Shown here: piece after piece, positions 20,536 to 29,480 of the stretch | How positions within the stretch are numbered: position 1 is the first letter of the stretch | How the letters are laid out: each line of letters starts with the position of its first letter | From: Christiangramia aestuarii | GTDB lineage: Bacteria; Bacteroidota; Bacteroidia; Flavobacteriales; Flavobacteriaceae | Direction of reading: 5' to 3' | Assembly (NCBI RefSeq): GCF_009735585.1 | Contig: NZ_VJVW01000002.1 | Span: 186,001-250,000, forward strand | Length of the DNA: 64,000 bases | The notes under the pieces: model-generated | What the model saw: only the letters and a program-made list of their open reading frames with translations | Told to the model about the DNA's origin: nothing | Database searches by the model: none | Made by a program: the position numbers and the translations under genes

Positions 20536-22032
20536 TTACCTGTTCCTCCAGAAGAATGGGGTTAAAAGGATAAGTACGGTAAAGAGTTCCAGCCTTCCAA
20601 TTAGCATAAGAAAGGCACACCACCATTTTCCGAAATCTGGCAACATATCAAAGTTATTAACCGGGCTTAATCCTCCGAAGGCAGGCCCGATGTTCCCAAG
20701 AGAAGAGGCAGCTCCCCCAATGGCCGTTTCAAAATCAAGGCCTAAAGAAGCAAGTACAACGGCACCAATGATAAAAGAAAGCATATAGAGAATGAAGAAT
20801 CCAAGAATATTGAAAACGATCTCTTTACTAATTGACTTTCCATTAAACCTAACCGGTAATATGGCGTTTGGATGCAGTGTTCTTTTAAATTCTGTGATCC
20901 CATTCTTGATCATGATGATATGACGCATCACCTTAACACCCCCGGCAGTAGATCCTGCCGAACCTCCAAGAAAGAATAATCCGAAGAATAGTATGGTTAG
21001 AAATGGTGTCCACATGGTATAATCTGCAGAAACAAATCCGGTGGTTGTAATTACTGCAAGAACCTGGAACAAACTATGCCTGAAGGCACTTTCTCCTTCT
21101 CCCCAAACCATTGGATGATCAATAGAGGATATGCTAACATCTGCCTGAAAATACACGATGAGCGAAGAAATTGCAGTAAAGGCTCCAATAAAAATTATAT
21201 ACCATTTGAATTCATCGTCCTGCAGCACGCGGCTGATTTTCCCCTTGAAAGCGAAGTAACTCAATACGAAGTTACTTCCAGCCAGAAGCATAAACAGGAT
21301 AACGATATACTGTATCGCGGGATTATCGTTCCAGAAAGCCAAACTGGCATTCTTAGTGGAAAACCCTCCAGTAGAAAGGGTGCTAAAAGCGTGGTTTATC
21401 GCATCGAAGAAGCTCATTCCCGCAGCCCAGAGCAAGATGGTTTCTGCCAGGGTATAGGAAACATAGATAAGCCAAAGTCGCTTGGCCGTATCTGTAATGC
21501 GCGGTTTCAATTTATCGGCACTTGGCCCGGGAGATTCGGCAGAAAAAAGCTGCATTCCTCCAATTCCCAGTAAAGGTAAAATAGCGATGGCTAATACGAT
21601 GATACCCATCCCTCCAATCCAGTGGGTTAAACTTCTCCAGAACAAGATACCCTTGGGAATTGCTTCAATGTCATTTAGTATAGAGGCTCCGGTGGTAGTA
21701 TAACCGGACATGGTTTCGAAAAAAGCATTGGTAAAACGGGGAATGGATTCGCTTATTACATAAGGTAAAGCACCACTAAGCGCCATAAAAATCCAGCCGA
21801 AGGTTACAATGATATATCCTTCCCGCACCTTGACCTCTTTACTATGCCCTCGAGTAGTGAACATGAAAAGGGTACCAATAAATAAAGTTATAAGTGCAGC
21901 CGTGGAAATTTCGAGGGTCACTCCGTCCTGATAAAACCAGCTAACCAGGGTAGCCAATAACATGAAGCCGCCATTACATAGCAGCAACAAACCCATCACA
22001 TGCAGAATTATTTGATAATTCAGTTTGGGCAT
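20536..22032 (-). CDS. trkH: Potassium uptake protein TrkH
   Basis: The membrane pore subunit of the Trk/Ktr-type potassium uptake system. The 498 residues are strongly hydrophobic with repeated transmembrane helices. The four selectivity-filter loops of the SKT family are visible: SGYTTTGASIL, STLSTGGFSTKN, VITTTGFVSAD and GSAGSTAGGVK, each with the expected T/S-x-G core. The start codon ATG (22030-22032) overlaps the stop TAA of trkA by one base (TAATG), so the two are translationally coupled and form one operon, trkA first. The subunit pairing with the NAD-binding TrkA next to it supports the call. Confidence 0.95.
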   Translation of the reverse strand: MPKLNYQIILHVMGLLLLCNGGFMLLATLVSWFYQDGVTLEISTAALITLFIGTLFMFTTRGHSKEVKVREGYIIVTFGWIFMALSGALPYVISESIPRFTNAFFETMSGYTTTGASILNDIEAIPKGILFWRSLTHWIGGMGIIVLAIAILPLLGIGGMQLFSAESPGPSADKLKPRITDTAKRLWLIYVSYTLAETILLWAAGMSFFDAINHAFSTLSTGGFSTKNASLAFWNDNPAIQYIVILFMLLAGSNFVLSYFAFKGKISRVLQDDEFKWYIIFIGAFTAISSLIVYFQADVSISSIDHPMVWGEGESAFRHSLFQVLAVITTTGFVSADYTMWTPFLTILFFGLFFLGGSAGSTAGGVKVMRHIIMIKNGITEFKRTLHPNAILPVRFNGKSISKEIVFNILGFFILYMLSFIIGAVVLASLGLDFETAIGGAASSLGNIGPAFGGLSPVNNFDMLPDFGKWWCAFLMLIGRLELFTVLILLTPFFWRNR

Positions 22033-23381
22033 TATAGAAATAGTTTTTCCACTTTATTAATAGACCTTGGCAAACAGCAGACAACGATTCTGTCTCCCGG
22101 TTTTATAAGAAAATCACCTAGCGCGATCAATCCCTTTCCATTTCTAATGATACCTCCAATAATGGCCGATCTTGGGAAATCCAGGTCCTTGATCTTTTTG
22201 TTGCTTACCTGGGATTTTGGTTTTACGATGAATTCAAGCAGCTCGGCATTCATATTGTTCAGTTTGGTCATGGCTACGACCTCCCCTTTTCTTACATACC
22301 TGAAGATATTATTCGCGGCAAGTAGTTTTTTATTGATAAGCGTATCTATCCCTATGGAATGGCTGAGCTGGAAGTAATCCATATTCTCGACCAGGGAAAT
22401 AGTTTTTTTAACGCTCTTAGATTTGGCTACGAGGCAAGACATGATATTGGTTTCAGAATTTCCGGTTACCGCTATAAAGGCATCCATATCATGGATATTC
22501 TCCTCTTCAAGAAGTTCCACATTCCTTCCGTCACCGTTAATTATCAAGGTTTCGGGCAATTCATCGGCAAGCTCGTAAGCCTTGTCCCTGTCCTTTTCTA
22601 CTAATTTCACCTTGAAATTATTTCGACACAGGTCCTGGGCTGTTTTTCTTCCAATCTTACTACCGCCAAGGATCATCACATTCTTGATATCCTGCCTGAT
22701 CTTACCGGTAAGCTTATACAGCTCCTCTACCCCATTCTTAAGGGTTATGAAATATACCTGGTCACCATCTTTGAACTGGGTGTCTCCCCTGGGAATAAGA
22801 GTGTACTGAGTTCCAAAACGCTGTATCGCGATAGGCACAAAATTCAATTCCGGGAAAATCTTGGCGGCCTCTTTCACGGTCTTACCTACAAAGGTAGCCG
22901 TGCGTGAAAGGCTCACCCCTATCATGGTAAGTGCACCTTCTTCGAACTCATAACTATCGTTAAAAGCCGACTGATTCAAAAGCAATTCGATCTCCCGGGA
23001 AGCAAGCGCTTCCGGAGAAATTAACTCATCTATACCGAATCTTGTAAAACCAAGTTCACCCTGATTTTCGAGGAATTCGGTGTTTGATATCCTGGCAATG
23101 GTCCTTTTTGCACCAAGCTGCTTGGCCAGTACACACACGGTAATATTGGTAGCTTCACTGGAAGTTACACTAATCACCATATCTGTATGCTTAACATGAG
23201 CCTCTTTAAGGATCTTTATGGAGCTGGCATCACCTTTAACGGTTCTAATATCCAAGTGAGTATCTGCATAGGCAAGATTATCTCTATTGGGGTCAATTAG
23301 CGTGATATCCTGAGATTCGAAGGAAAGTAATTTAGCTAAATGAAATCCTACTTCACCTGCACCGGCGATAATTATTTTCAT
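22032..23381 (-). CDS. trkA: Trk system potassium uptake regulatory subunit TrkA
   Basis: The cytoplasmic gating subunit that binds NAD(H) and opens or closes the TrkH pore. The 449-residue length is that of full, duplicated TrkA. It has two RCK modules: the first Rossmann fold begins MKIIIAGAGEVGFHLAKLL, the second begins near VMILGGSKIGRKTAQDL, and each is followed by a TrkA-C subdomain. Acidic residues after strand two (TLIDPNRDN, KLVEKDRDK) suit NAD binding. It is the promoter-proximal gene of the trkA-trkH operon; a -7-like element lies 24 bp upstream. Confidence 0.95.
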   Translation of the reverse strand: MKIIIAGAGEVGFHLAKLLSFESQDITLIDPNRDNLAYADTHLDIRTVKGDASSIKILKEAHVKHTDMVISVTSSEATNITVCVLAKQLGAKRTIARISNTEFLENQGELGFTRFGIDELISPEALASREIELLLNQSAFNDSYEFEEGALTMIGVSLSRTATFVGKTVKEAAKIFPELNFVPIAIQRFGTQYTLIPRGDTQFKDGDQVYFITLKNGVEELYKLTGKIRQDIKNVMILGGSKIGRKTAQDLCRNNFKVKLVEKDRDKAYELADELPETLIINGDGRNVELLEEENIHDMDAFIAVTGNSETNIMSCLVAKSKSVKKTISLVENMDYFQLSHSIGIDTLINKKLLAANNIFRYVRKGEVVAMTKLNNMNAELLEFIVKPKSQVSNKKIKDLDFPRSAIIGGIIRNGKGLIALGDFLIKPGDRIVVCCLPRSINKVEKLFL

Positions 23382-23404
23382 ATAAAAGCTTCAAATTGCG
23401 AGAG

Positions 23405-23412
23405 CAAAGTTA
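23405..23412 (-). promoter_or_regulatory. -7 promoter element for trkA-trkH
   Basis: Minus-strand TAACTTTG matches TAnnTTTG, 24 bp upstream of the trkA start codon. No clear -33 element at the standard distance. Confidence 0.45.
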
Positions 23413-23491
23413 AGGTATTTTGAAGAAACGAAAAATCTATTGTTCAAAGATAAAAATTAGTTGATTAGCAAGGAATTTTATGCATATCGGT

Positions 23492-23499
23492 TATCTTTG
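23492..23499 (+). promoter_or_regulatory. -7 promoter element for ubiE-porT
   Basis: TATCTTTG matches TAnnTTTG and lies 15 bp before the ATG at 23515. Because it lies downstream of the possible TTG start at 23461, it argues for the shorter protein. Confidence 0.55.
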
Positions 23500-23514
23500 A
23501 CCCAAATTTTTGCT

Positions 23515-24243
23515 ATGAGTAAAAAGGTCACACCTTATAAGGATTCCAAGCTTACAAAGAAGAAGCAGGTAGAGCAAATGTTTGATAATATTTCAGGCAA
23601 TTATGATGGGCTCAACCGGGTGATCTCTTTGGGGACAGATGTAAAATGGAGAAAGAAAGTCGTGGCGATGGTCGAGGCTACGAATCCAGACAGCATTCTC
23701 GATATAGCTACCGGAACCGGTGACCTGGCCATACAGATGGTGAAGACAGGCGCAAAGCGTATCGTGGGACTGGATCTTTCTGAAGGCATGCTGAAGGTGG
23801 GCCGAAAAAAGATCGCCGATAAAAACCTGAGCTCAAAAATAGAAATGATCCAGGGAGACTCGGAAAACCTTCCTTTTGAGGAGAATTCCTTCGATGCCAT
23901 TACCGTAGCATTTGGGGTAAGAAATTTTGAGAATCTGGAAAAAGGTCTTGAAGAAATTTACAGGGTTTTGAAACCCGGTGGTATTTTCGTAGTATTGGAA
24001 ACTTCGGTACCTACAAAATTTCCCTACAAACAGGGTTACCGACTCTATTCAAACCTAATTTTACCGGTGATAGGCAAGATTTTTTCAAAAGACAAGGATG
24101 CCTATTCCTATTTAAGTGAAAGCGCAGCAAATTTTCCATATGGAATCGCCTTCAACAATATTTTAAAGAAAATTGGGTTTATAGAGGTAGAAGATTTACC
24201 ACAAACGTTTGGCGTATCAACAATATATACTGCCTCAAAGTAG
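23515..24243 (+). CDS. ubiE: Demethylmenaquinone methyltransferase (UbiE/MenG)
   Basis: Carries out the last step of menaquinone synthesis, methylating demethylmenaquinone with S-adenosylmethionine. The 242-residue protein shows the family N-terminus ([26 protein letters not shown]), the SAM-binding [15 protein letters not shown] loop, the [10 protein letters not shown] strand and the late [25 protein letters not shown] motif. I chose ATG 23515 rather than the TTG at 23461: the longer form would add 18 residues unlike the family and overlap the promoter element. porT follows after 4 bp, an arrangement I recall from other Bacteroidota. Confidence 0.93.
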   Translation: MSKKVTPYKDSKLTKKKQVEQMFDNISGNYDGLNRVISLGTDVKWRKKVVAMVEATNPDSILDIATGTGDLAIQMVKTGAKRIVGLDLSEGMLKVGRKKIADKNLSSKIEMIQGDSENLPFEENSFDAITVAFGVRNFENLEKGLEEIYRVLKPGGIFVVLETSVPTKFPYKQGYRLYSNLILPVIGKIFSKDKDAYSYLSESAANFPYGIAFNNILKKIGFIEVEDLPQTFGVSTIYTASK

Positions 24244-24247
24244 TAAT

Positions 24248-24955
24248 ATGAAGAAGATTCTTGCAATTGCCCTAATGACCTTATGCCTAAATTCCGTTCA
24301 GGCGCAACTATTTTCAGGAGAACGGGTACTTAACCAACAAAATTTCGATCAGCAGCGCTGGTCGTGGGGATATTTTCTTGGGCTCAACAGTTATGATTTT
24401 AACTTTGACTACAAGAATTATAATCCGGATCCGGTAACTGGCCAGGATTTTAGGGTAGAGACCCGTACAGGATTTAATGTTGGTTTAGTAGGAAATTTAA
24501 GGCTGAATAATAATTTCGACCTCAGACTGGAACCAGGGGTTAATTTCAACACCCGGGGATTCCAGGCCTTGAAAGCTGATGCCAACACCTACCGTGAAGT
24601 TAGCTCTACCTATGTACATATTCCGTTACTGGTTAAATTCAACGCGAACCGACTGAATAACTTCCGACCGTTTGTCGTAGGTGGTGTATCCACTTCCATC
24701 AACCTGAGCAGTAACGAGAACAATCCAGATGATAATAGCGCCGGCCAGTTTAGAATGACCACTAATTCCTACTATTACGAGCTTGGCTTCGGTATAGACC
24801 TTTATCTCTACTATTTTAAATTATCCCCTTCCATTAGAGGTGTTTTCGCAATCAACGACGAACTGGTGAGAGATGCAGATCCAAATAGCCTTTATACCGG
24901 GAATGTTGAAAAGATGTCTTCTAGGGCTGTCTTTATAAATTTCACTTTTCAGTAG
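24248..24955 (+). CDS. porT: Type IX secretion system outer-membrane protein PorT
   Basis: A beta-barrel outer-membrane protein needed for type IX secretion in Porphyromonas (PorT) and Flavobacterium (SprT). The 235-residue protein starts with a Sec signal peptide (MKKILAIALMTLCLNSVQAQ). Alternating-residue strands follow, such as RWSWGYFLGLNSYDFNF near the start, and it ends in an aromatic-rich strand (AVFINFTFQ). I chose ATG 24248, right before the signal peptide, over an upstream in-frame start inside ubiE. Position directly after ubiE supports PorT over other small barrels. It is functionally tied to the three T9SS-sorted proteins in this window. The 3' end overlaps the convergent methyltransferase gene by 14 bp. 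Confidence 0.82.
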   Translation: MKKILAIALMTLCLNSVQAQLFSGERVLNQQNFDQQRWSWGYFLGLNSYDFNFDYKNYNPDPVTGQDFRVETRTGFNVGLVGNLRLNNNFDLRLEPGVNFNTRGFQALKADANTYREVSSTYVHIPLLVKFNANRLNNFRPFVVGGVSTSINLSSNENNPDDNSAGQFRMTTNSYYYELGFGIDLYLYYFKLSPSIRGVFAINDELVRDADPNSLYTGNVEKMSSRAVFINFTFQ

Positions 24956-25682
24956 AAAGATTCCTGCGGAATTCACTTAAAACTATAGAGGTCGCCGTGG
25001 CTACATTAAGACTTTCGGTAGTCTGGACCTTCCCAAACTGAGGAATCGTGACTTTATTTTTAAGCAAAGAAATTATTTCTTCTGAAATCCCATTCGCTTC
25101 ATTTCCCATAACAATGACCGCCGAATTCGGCAAAGCACTTGTGTATATATTATCACCTTCCAGTAATGTACCGTAAACCGGCAGATCTTTTTGCTGACCA
25201 AGGAATTCTGCCAGATCCAGGTAGTTGATCTTTACGCGGGTTAGCGAACCCATACTTGCCTGCACCACTTTAGGATTGTAGCAATCTACCGTATCGCCAG
25301 AGCAGATCAAATTCTCGATCCCAAACCAGTCGCATAACCTGATGATCGTACCAAGGTTACCAGGATCACGAACCCCGTCCAGGGCCAGGATCAATCCTTC
25401 AGGCTTAAAAGCAGCCGGACTTGGAATTTTAAAAACAGCCAGTACCTCCTGAGGTGTTTTCAGGGAGCTTATCTTTTTAAGCTCCTTCTCCTCGATCAAA
25501 TTAAGTTTATCCTTAGGAAGCCCAAAAGTTTTTCCGGTAGTGAATAGCGAAACCAGCTCAAAATCAGAATTAATGAACTCCATAACTCCCTTAATCCCTT
25601 CTACAGTGAAGAGTTCATGTTTATTTCTGAACTTTTTTTGAGTGAGACTTTTTATTAACTTAATCTGGCTTTTGCTTAGCAT
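24942..25682 (-). CDS. TrmH/SpoU-family RNA 2'-O-methyltransferase
   Basis: A likely rRNA or tRNA ribose methyltransferase of the SPOUT class. The N-terminal substrate-binding part (KLIKSLTQKKFRNKHELFTVEG) resembles RlmB/TsnR-type proteins. The SPOUT knot motifs are visible: LALDGVRDPGNLGTIIRLCDWFG, VIVMGNEANGISEEI and the C-terminal IPQFGKVQTTESLNVATATSIVLSEF. The ATG at 25682 is preferred; the alternative GTG at 25706 would add eight residues and overlap the promoter element of the divergent gene. The exact modified nucleotide cannot be read from sequence. Confidence 0.88.
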   Translation of the reverse strand: MLSKSQIKLIKSLTQKKFRNKHELFTVEGIKGVMEFINSDFELVSLFTTGKTFGLPKDKLNLIEEKELKKISSLKTPQEVLAVFKIPSPAAFKPEGLILALDGVRDPGNLGTIIRLCDWFGIENLICSGDTVDCYNPKVVQASMGSLTRVKINYLDLAEFLGQQKDLPVYGTLLEGDNIYTSALPNSAVIVMGNEANGISEEIISLLKNKVTIPQFGKVQTTESLNVATATSIVLSEFRRNLSTEK

Positions 25683-25692
25683 TAAAAAAATG

Positions 25693-25700
25693 TATTTTTG
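25693..25700 (+). promoter_or_regulatory. -7 promoter element for tamL
   Basis: TATTTTTG matches TAnnTTTG and lies 19 bp before the TTG start of tamL. It lies between the GTG and ATG start candidates of the divergent methyltransferase gene. Confidence 0.5.
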
Positions 25701-25719
25701 AGCCACTAAACGCTACTGG

Positions 25720-28284
25720 TTGAAACGGCTTTTCGCAAAAATATTATTATTTTTCTTAACTCTTGTCCTAATAATTAGCTGTAATGCCGTAAAAAGACTA
25801 GACCAGGATGAAAACCTATTGGTGAAAAATGAAATTTTCAGCAATGGTGAAATCGTTAAGGATGCCGGGATTAAAAGTCGATTATACCAGGAACCAAACA
25901 CCAGTATACTGGGTTTCCCGCTGGGCTTACATGTTTACAACCTGGCCAGGCCGAACATAGACAGCATACTTTCAGAAAGGTACCTGGAGAACGAAAGAAA
26001 ACGGGATTTTCTCGTAAACATCCTTTCCAAGAAGCAATTCGACAAATACCTAAATTCAAGAAAGGAATTCAACCAATGGATCAAGAAAACTGGCGAGGCT
26101 CCGGTGCTGGTGAATGAAGAAGAGACCAAGAAATCTGAAAACAGGCTTAAATCCTGGTACTGGAACAATGGCTGGTTCAACGTAGAGACAGATTATAAGA
26201 TCATACCCCTGGAGGATAAGAAAAAAAGAGCAAGAGTTGAATACTATGTAACCCCCCATGAGCCATATCTTATAGATTCCATTAAGACAGAAATTTCTTC
26301 ACAGGCCCTGGATTCTCTGTACGAAATGCATAAAACTGAAAGTGAGATCGTGCCGGGAACAAAATACAACACGCTTGATTTTAATGATGAGCGCGACCGC
26401 CTTTCAGATCTTTTCAGAAACAACGGGGTATATAATTTCGACCAGGAGTATATCACTTTCGATGCAGATACCGTAGACACCAATCACAAGGTTAACACTA
26501 CCCTGATCATTAAAAACAGGAGAAACAACATTGGCGACAGTGTGGCCCGCGTTCCTTTCAAGATACATAAGATTAGTAAGGTAAATATCTTTACAGATTA
26601 CACCTACAATAAAAGGAATGAACCATTGACGGACAGTGCCCGTTATGAGAATTACAGGCTCTTTAGTTTTGATGAGATGCGCTACAAGCCGGAAGCCGTA
26701 AGTGATGCTATTTTCATTAAACCGGGAACTATTTACAGGGATGCCGACAGGACCAGAACATATAACCGAATTAACTCCCTCAGGGTATTTAAATATCCAG
26801 ACATTCAATATAGCCTCGACCCAAGCGATACAACAAATACAGACCTGGTTACCAATATTTTCCTGTCCCCTCTTCCTAAATATTCCCTTGGATTCGATTT
26901 CGACGTTTCCCAAAGTAACATTCAGAAATTCGGAATTGGATTTGGAGGTTCATTTTTGATCAGGAATATCTTTGGAGGGCTGGAAAATTTTGAAATATCT
27001 GGCCGGGGAAGCATCGCCTCTTCCACAGATGCAGCCGCCAGCAGGGACGAGAACCGTTTTTTTGATATCACCGAGGTTGGCGCAGACATGAAACTTAGCT
27101 TACCTCGTATCTTCTTCCCTATAGATACTGAAAAGATCATCCCAAAATATATGTCTCCATTCACCAATATCAGCCTTGGGTTCAGCACTCAAAGAAATAT
27201 TGGCCTTGACAAACAGACATTCTCCGGGATCTTCAATTACGCCTGGAAGCCTTCAAAAAAACTTTCTAATAGCCTCGACTTTTTAAATATTCAGTATGTA
27301 CGTAATTTGAATACAAAGAATTACTTCAATGTTTACCGGAATTCATTCGAGGAGCTGAACGATATTGCCCAGGACAGTAACTATGAATTCATGGATCCTT
27401 CAGAAGATCCTGTGCTGGGAATTCCAGATGAGGCAGATGATTTTATCAATTATGTGGTCTCCCAGGATTTTCCGAACACCGGTCTTAACGAGGAAGATTT
27501 TTTCAATGTTTTGGACATTTACGAACGTAAATTAAGGTTAACCGAAAACAACCTTATTTTCGCTACTAACTTCACCTACCTGTGGAATACCAGGGAAAGC
27601 CTTTACGACAAGGAGTTTTCGAGGTTCAGGTTCAAGGTGGAAACTGCAGGGAATGTTCTCTCTTTATTATCTGGAGTATTTAATTACGAGCAGAATGAGC
27701 AGGGAAACGACAAAGTTCTGGGGGTAGCTTATTCCCAGTATGCCAAAACCGAAATAGATTTCATTAAACACTGGGATCTTGGTCGGGATAAGATCTTTGC
27801 GGCAAGAGCTTTTGGAGGTATCGCCATTCCCTATGGCAATTCAGACAATATCCCGATTACCAAAACTTTCTTTGCTGGAGGACCTAACGACAACAGGGCC
27901 TGGCAGGCTTATGACCTGGGACCGGGAAGCAGTGGTAGTTTCCTGGAGTTCAATGAAGCCAACCTGAAACTGGCTTTTAATGCCGAATATCGTTTCGGCC
28001 TTATTGATGAATTTAAGGGTGCTCTGTTCGTAGATGTAGGAAATATCTGGAATGTACTGGATTCCAACACAAATCCCGATTTTGTTTTCGAGGAATTTGC
28101 CGACCTGAAGGAACTCGCCGTGGGTAGCGGTTTTGGATTGAGATATGACTTCAATTTTTTCGTGCTACGCTTCGATATTGGCTTTAAAACCCATGACCCC
28201 GCACAGCCTGAAGGCAAACGCTGGTTCAGGGATTACAATTTCACCCACGCGGTTTATAATGTCGGAATCAATTATCCTTTCTAA
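25720..28284 (+). CDS. tamL: Lipidated Omp85-family outer-membrane protein (TamL-like)
   Basis: Probably the outer-membrane half of a translocation and assembly module; Bacteroidota carry a lipid-anchored TamA relative called TamL. Of its 854 residues, the first 21 form a lipoprotein signal peptide (FFLTLVLIISC, Cys21). POTRA-like segments follow, including RVEYYVTPHEPYLIDSI and PGTIYRDADRTRTYNRINSL. The C-terminal half is a 16-stranded-type barrel with the Omp85 signature FFAGGPNDNRAW and a final strand ending VGINYPF. Translation must start at TTG 25720: an in-frame TGA lies at 25699, no ATG lies between, and the signal peptide begins there. A promoter-like element fits this start. Confidence 0.82.
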   Translation: MKRLFAKILLFFLTLVLIISCNAVKRLDQDENLLVKNEIFSNGEIVKDAGIKSRLYQEPNTSILGFPLGLHVYNLARPNIDSILSERYLENERKRDFLVNILSKKQFDKYLNSRKEFNQWIKKTGEAPVLVNEEETKKSENRLKSWYWNNGWFNVETDYKIIPLEDKKKRARVEYYVTPHEPYLIDSIKTEISSQALDSLYEMHKTESEIVPGTKYNTLDFNDERDRLSDLFRNNGVYNFDQEYITFDADTVDTNHKVNTTLIIKNRRNNIGDSVARVPFKIHKISKVNIFTDYTYNKRNEPLTDSARYENYRLFSFDEMRYKPEAVSDAIFIKPGTIYRDADRTRTYNRINSLRVFKYPDIQYSLDPSDTTNTDLVTNIFLSPLPKYSLGFDFDVSQSNIQKFGIGFGGSFLIRNIFGGLENFEISGRGSIASSTDAAASRDENRFFDITEVGADMKLSLPRIFFPIDTEKIIPKYMSPFTNISLGFSTQRNIGLDKQTFSGIFNYAWKPSKKLSNSLDFLNIQYVRNLNTKNYFNVYRNSFEELNDIAQDSNYEFMDPSEDPVLGIPDEADDFINYVVSQDFPNTGLNEEDFFNVLDIYERKLRLTENNLIFATNFTYLWNTRESLYDKEFSRFRFKVETAGNVLSLLSGVFNYEQNEQGNDKVLGVAYSQYAKTEIDFIKHWDLGRDKIFAARAFGGIAIPYGNSDNIPITKTFFAGGPNDNRAWQAYDLGPGSSGSFLEFNEANLKLAFNAEYRFGLIDEFKGALFVDVGNIWNVLDSNTNPDFVFEEFADLKELAVGSGFGLRYDFNFFVLRFDIGFKTHDPAQPEGKRWFRDYNFTHAVYNVGINYPF
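25736..25743 (-). promoter_or_regulatory. -7 promoter element for the SpoU methyltransferase gene
   Basis: Minus-strand TATTTTTG matches TAnnTTTG. It lies within the first codons of tamL, so the two divergent transcripts would overlap at their 5' ends. Confidence 0.4.
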
Positions 28285-28299
28285 GCCAGTTTATTTTCT

Positions 28300-28307
28300 T
28301 ATTTTTG
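28300..28307 (+). promoter_or_regulatory. -7 promoter element for fbaA
   Basis: TATTTTTG matches TAnnTTTG, 21 bp before the fbaA start codon and shortly after the tamL stop. Confidence 0.5.
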
Positions 28308-28328
28308 TAAGCCTAATCAAGAAAAGTT

Positions 28329-29396
28329 ATGAGTCACAATATTAAACCAGGCGTTGCCACAGGAAAAGAAGTTCAGGAAATATTTAATTATGCCAAGAAG
28401 AAGGGTTTTGCACTTCCAGCGGTGAATGTTATAGGTTCAAGCAGTATAAATGCGGTACTTGAGACAGCTGCCGAATTAAATTCTCCGGTCATCATTCAGT
28501 TTTCTAACGGTGGAGCCCAGTTTAATGCGGGGAAAGGACTTTCTAATGATAATGAAAGAGCTGCTATCGCAGGAGGGGTTGCTGGCGCAAAGCATGTTCA
28601 TGAACTTGCCAAGATATACGGTGTTCCGGTGATCATGCACACAGACCATTGTGCCAAAAAATTACTTCCTTGGATAGATGGTCTTTTGGATGCCAGCGAA
28701 AAGCACTATGAGCAATTCGGAAAACCTTTATACAGTTCTCACATGATCGATCTTTCAGAGGAGCCTCTGGAAGAGAACATGGAGATCTGCAAGAAGTATC
28801 TTGAGAGAATGTCTAAAATGGGAATGACCCTGGAAATAGAATTAGGTATTACCGGTGGTGAAGAAGATGGAGTTGACAATACCGATGTTGATTCCTCTAA
28901 ATTGTACACACAACCAGAAGAAGTAGCCTATGCTTACGAGGAGCTTAGCAAGGTAAGCGACCAGTTCACGATCGCGGCTGCTTTTGGAAATGTTCACGGG
29001 GTATACAAACCTGGGAACGTAAAACTTACTCCTACTATCCTGAAAGATTCACAGGAATACATTACCAAGAAATATAATGTAGAAGAAAATCATATAGATT
29101 TTGTTTTCCATGGTGGTAGTGGTTCTACTGTAGAAGAAATTCGTGAAGCTATTGGTTACGGAGTAATCAAAATGAACATAGATACAGATCTTCAGTATGC
29201 ATATATGGAGGGCGTACGAGATTATATGGGAAGCAGAAAAGATTATCTTGCTAACCAGATTGGAAATCCAGAAGGTGAAGATGTACCTAATAAAAAATAC
29301 TACGACCCTAGAAAATGGGTTCGTGAAGGAGAATTAACCTTCAAGGCGAGATTGAAAAAAGCCTTTGAAGACCTAAATAACGTAAACACATTATAA
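28329..29396 (+). CDS. fbaA: Class II fructose-bisphosphate aldolase
   Basis: Splits fructose-1,6-bisphosphate into two triose phosphates (and the reverse) in glycolysis and gluconeogenesis, using a divalent metal. The 355-residue length fits the longer class IIA group. Metal and substrate motifs are present: HTDHCAKKLLPWIDG with the metal histidine, LEIELGITGGEEDGVDN, the glycine-rich FHGGSGS, and KMNIDTDLQYA. The start is ATG 28329 with a promoter-like element just upstream. It is monocistronic and ends at a hairpin terminator. Confidence 0.96.
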   Translation: MSHNIKPGVATGKEVQEIFNYAKKKGFALPAVNVIGSSSINAVLETAAELNSPVIIQFSNGGAQFNAGKGLSNDNERAAIAGGVAGAKHVHELAKIYGVPVIMHTDHCAKKLLPWIDGLLDASEKHYEQFGKPLYSSHMIDLSEEPLEENMEICKKYLERMSKMGMTLEIELGITGGEEDGVDNTDVDSSKLYTQPEEVAYAYEELSKVSDQFTIAAAFGNVHGVYKPGNVKLTPTILKDSQEYITKKYNVEENHIDFVFHGGSGSTVEEIREAIGYGVIKMNIDTDLQYAYMEGVRDYMGSRKDYLANQIGNPEGEDVPNKKYYDPRKWVREGELTFKARLKKAFEDLNNVNTL

Positions 29397-29405
29397 AATA
29401 AAACG

Positions 29406-29437
29406 ACAGTCCTTCTTTTTTTGAAGGGCTGTTTTTT
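29406..29437 (+). terminator. Intrinsic terminator after fbaA
   Basis: ACAGTCCTTC (29406-29415) pairs with GAAGGGCTGT (29423-29432), with one G-U pair and a seven-T loop, followed by a T-run. Confidence 0.88.
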
Positions 29438-29480
29438 ATTGCCATAAAGTTGATCATCGAAAGATAAAAATTGAAAAAGA

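Noticed and set aside
20536-22032. Several plus-strand frames of 70-165 codons opposite trkH
   Set aside because: All are shadows of the membrane-protein gene on the minus strand.
23461-23514. Longer ubiE starting at TTG 23461
   Set aside because: The 18 extra residues do not resemble the family and the region contains the promoter element TATCTTTG.
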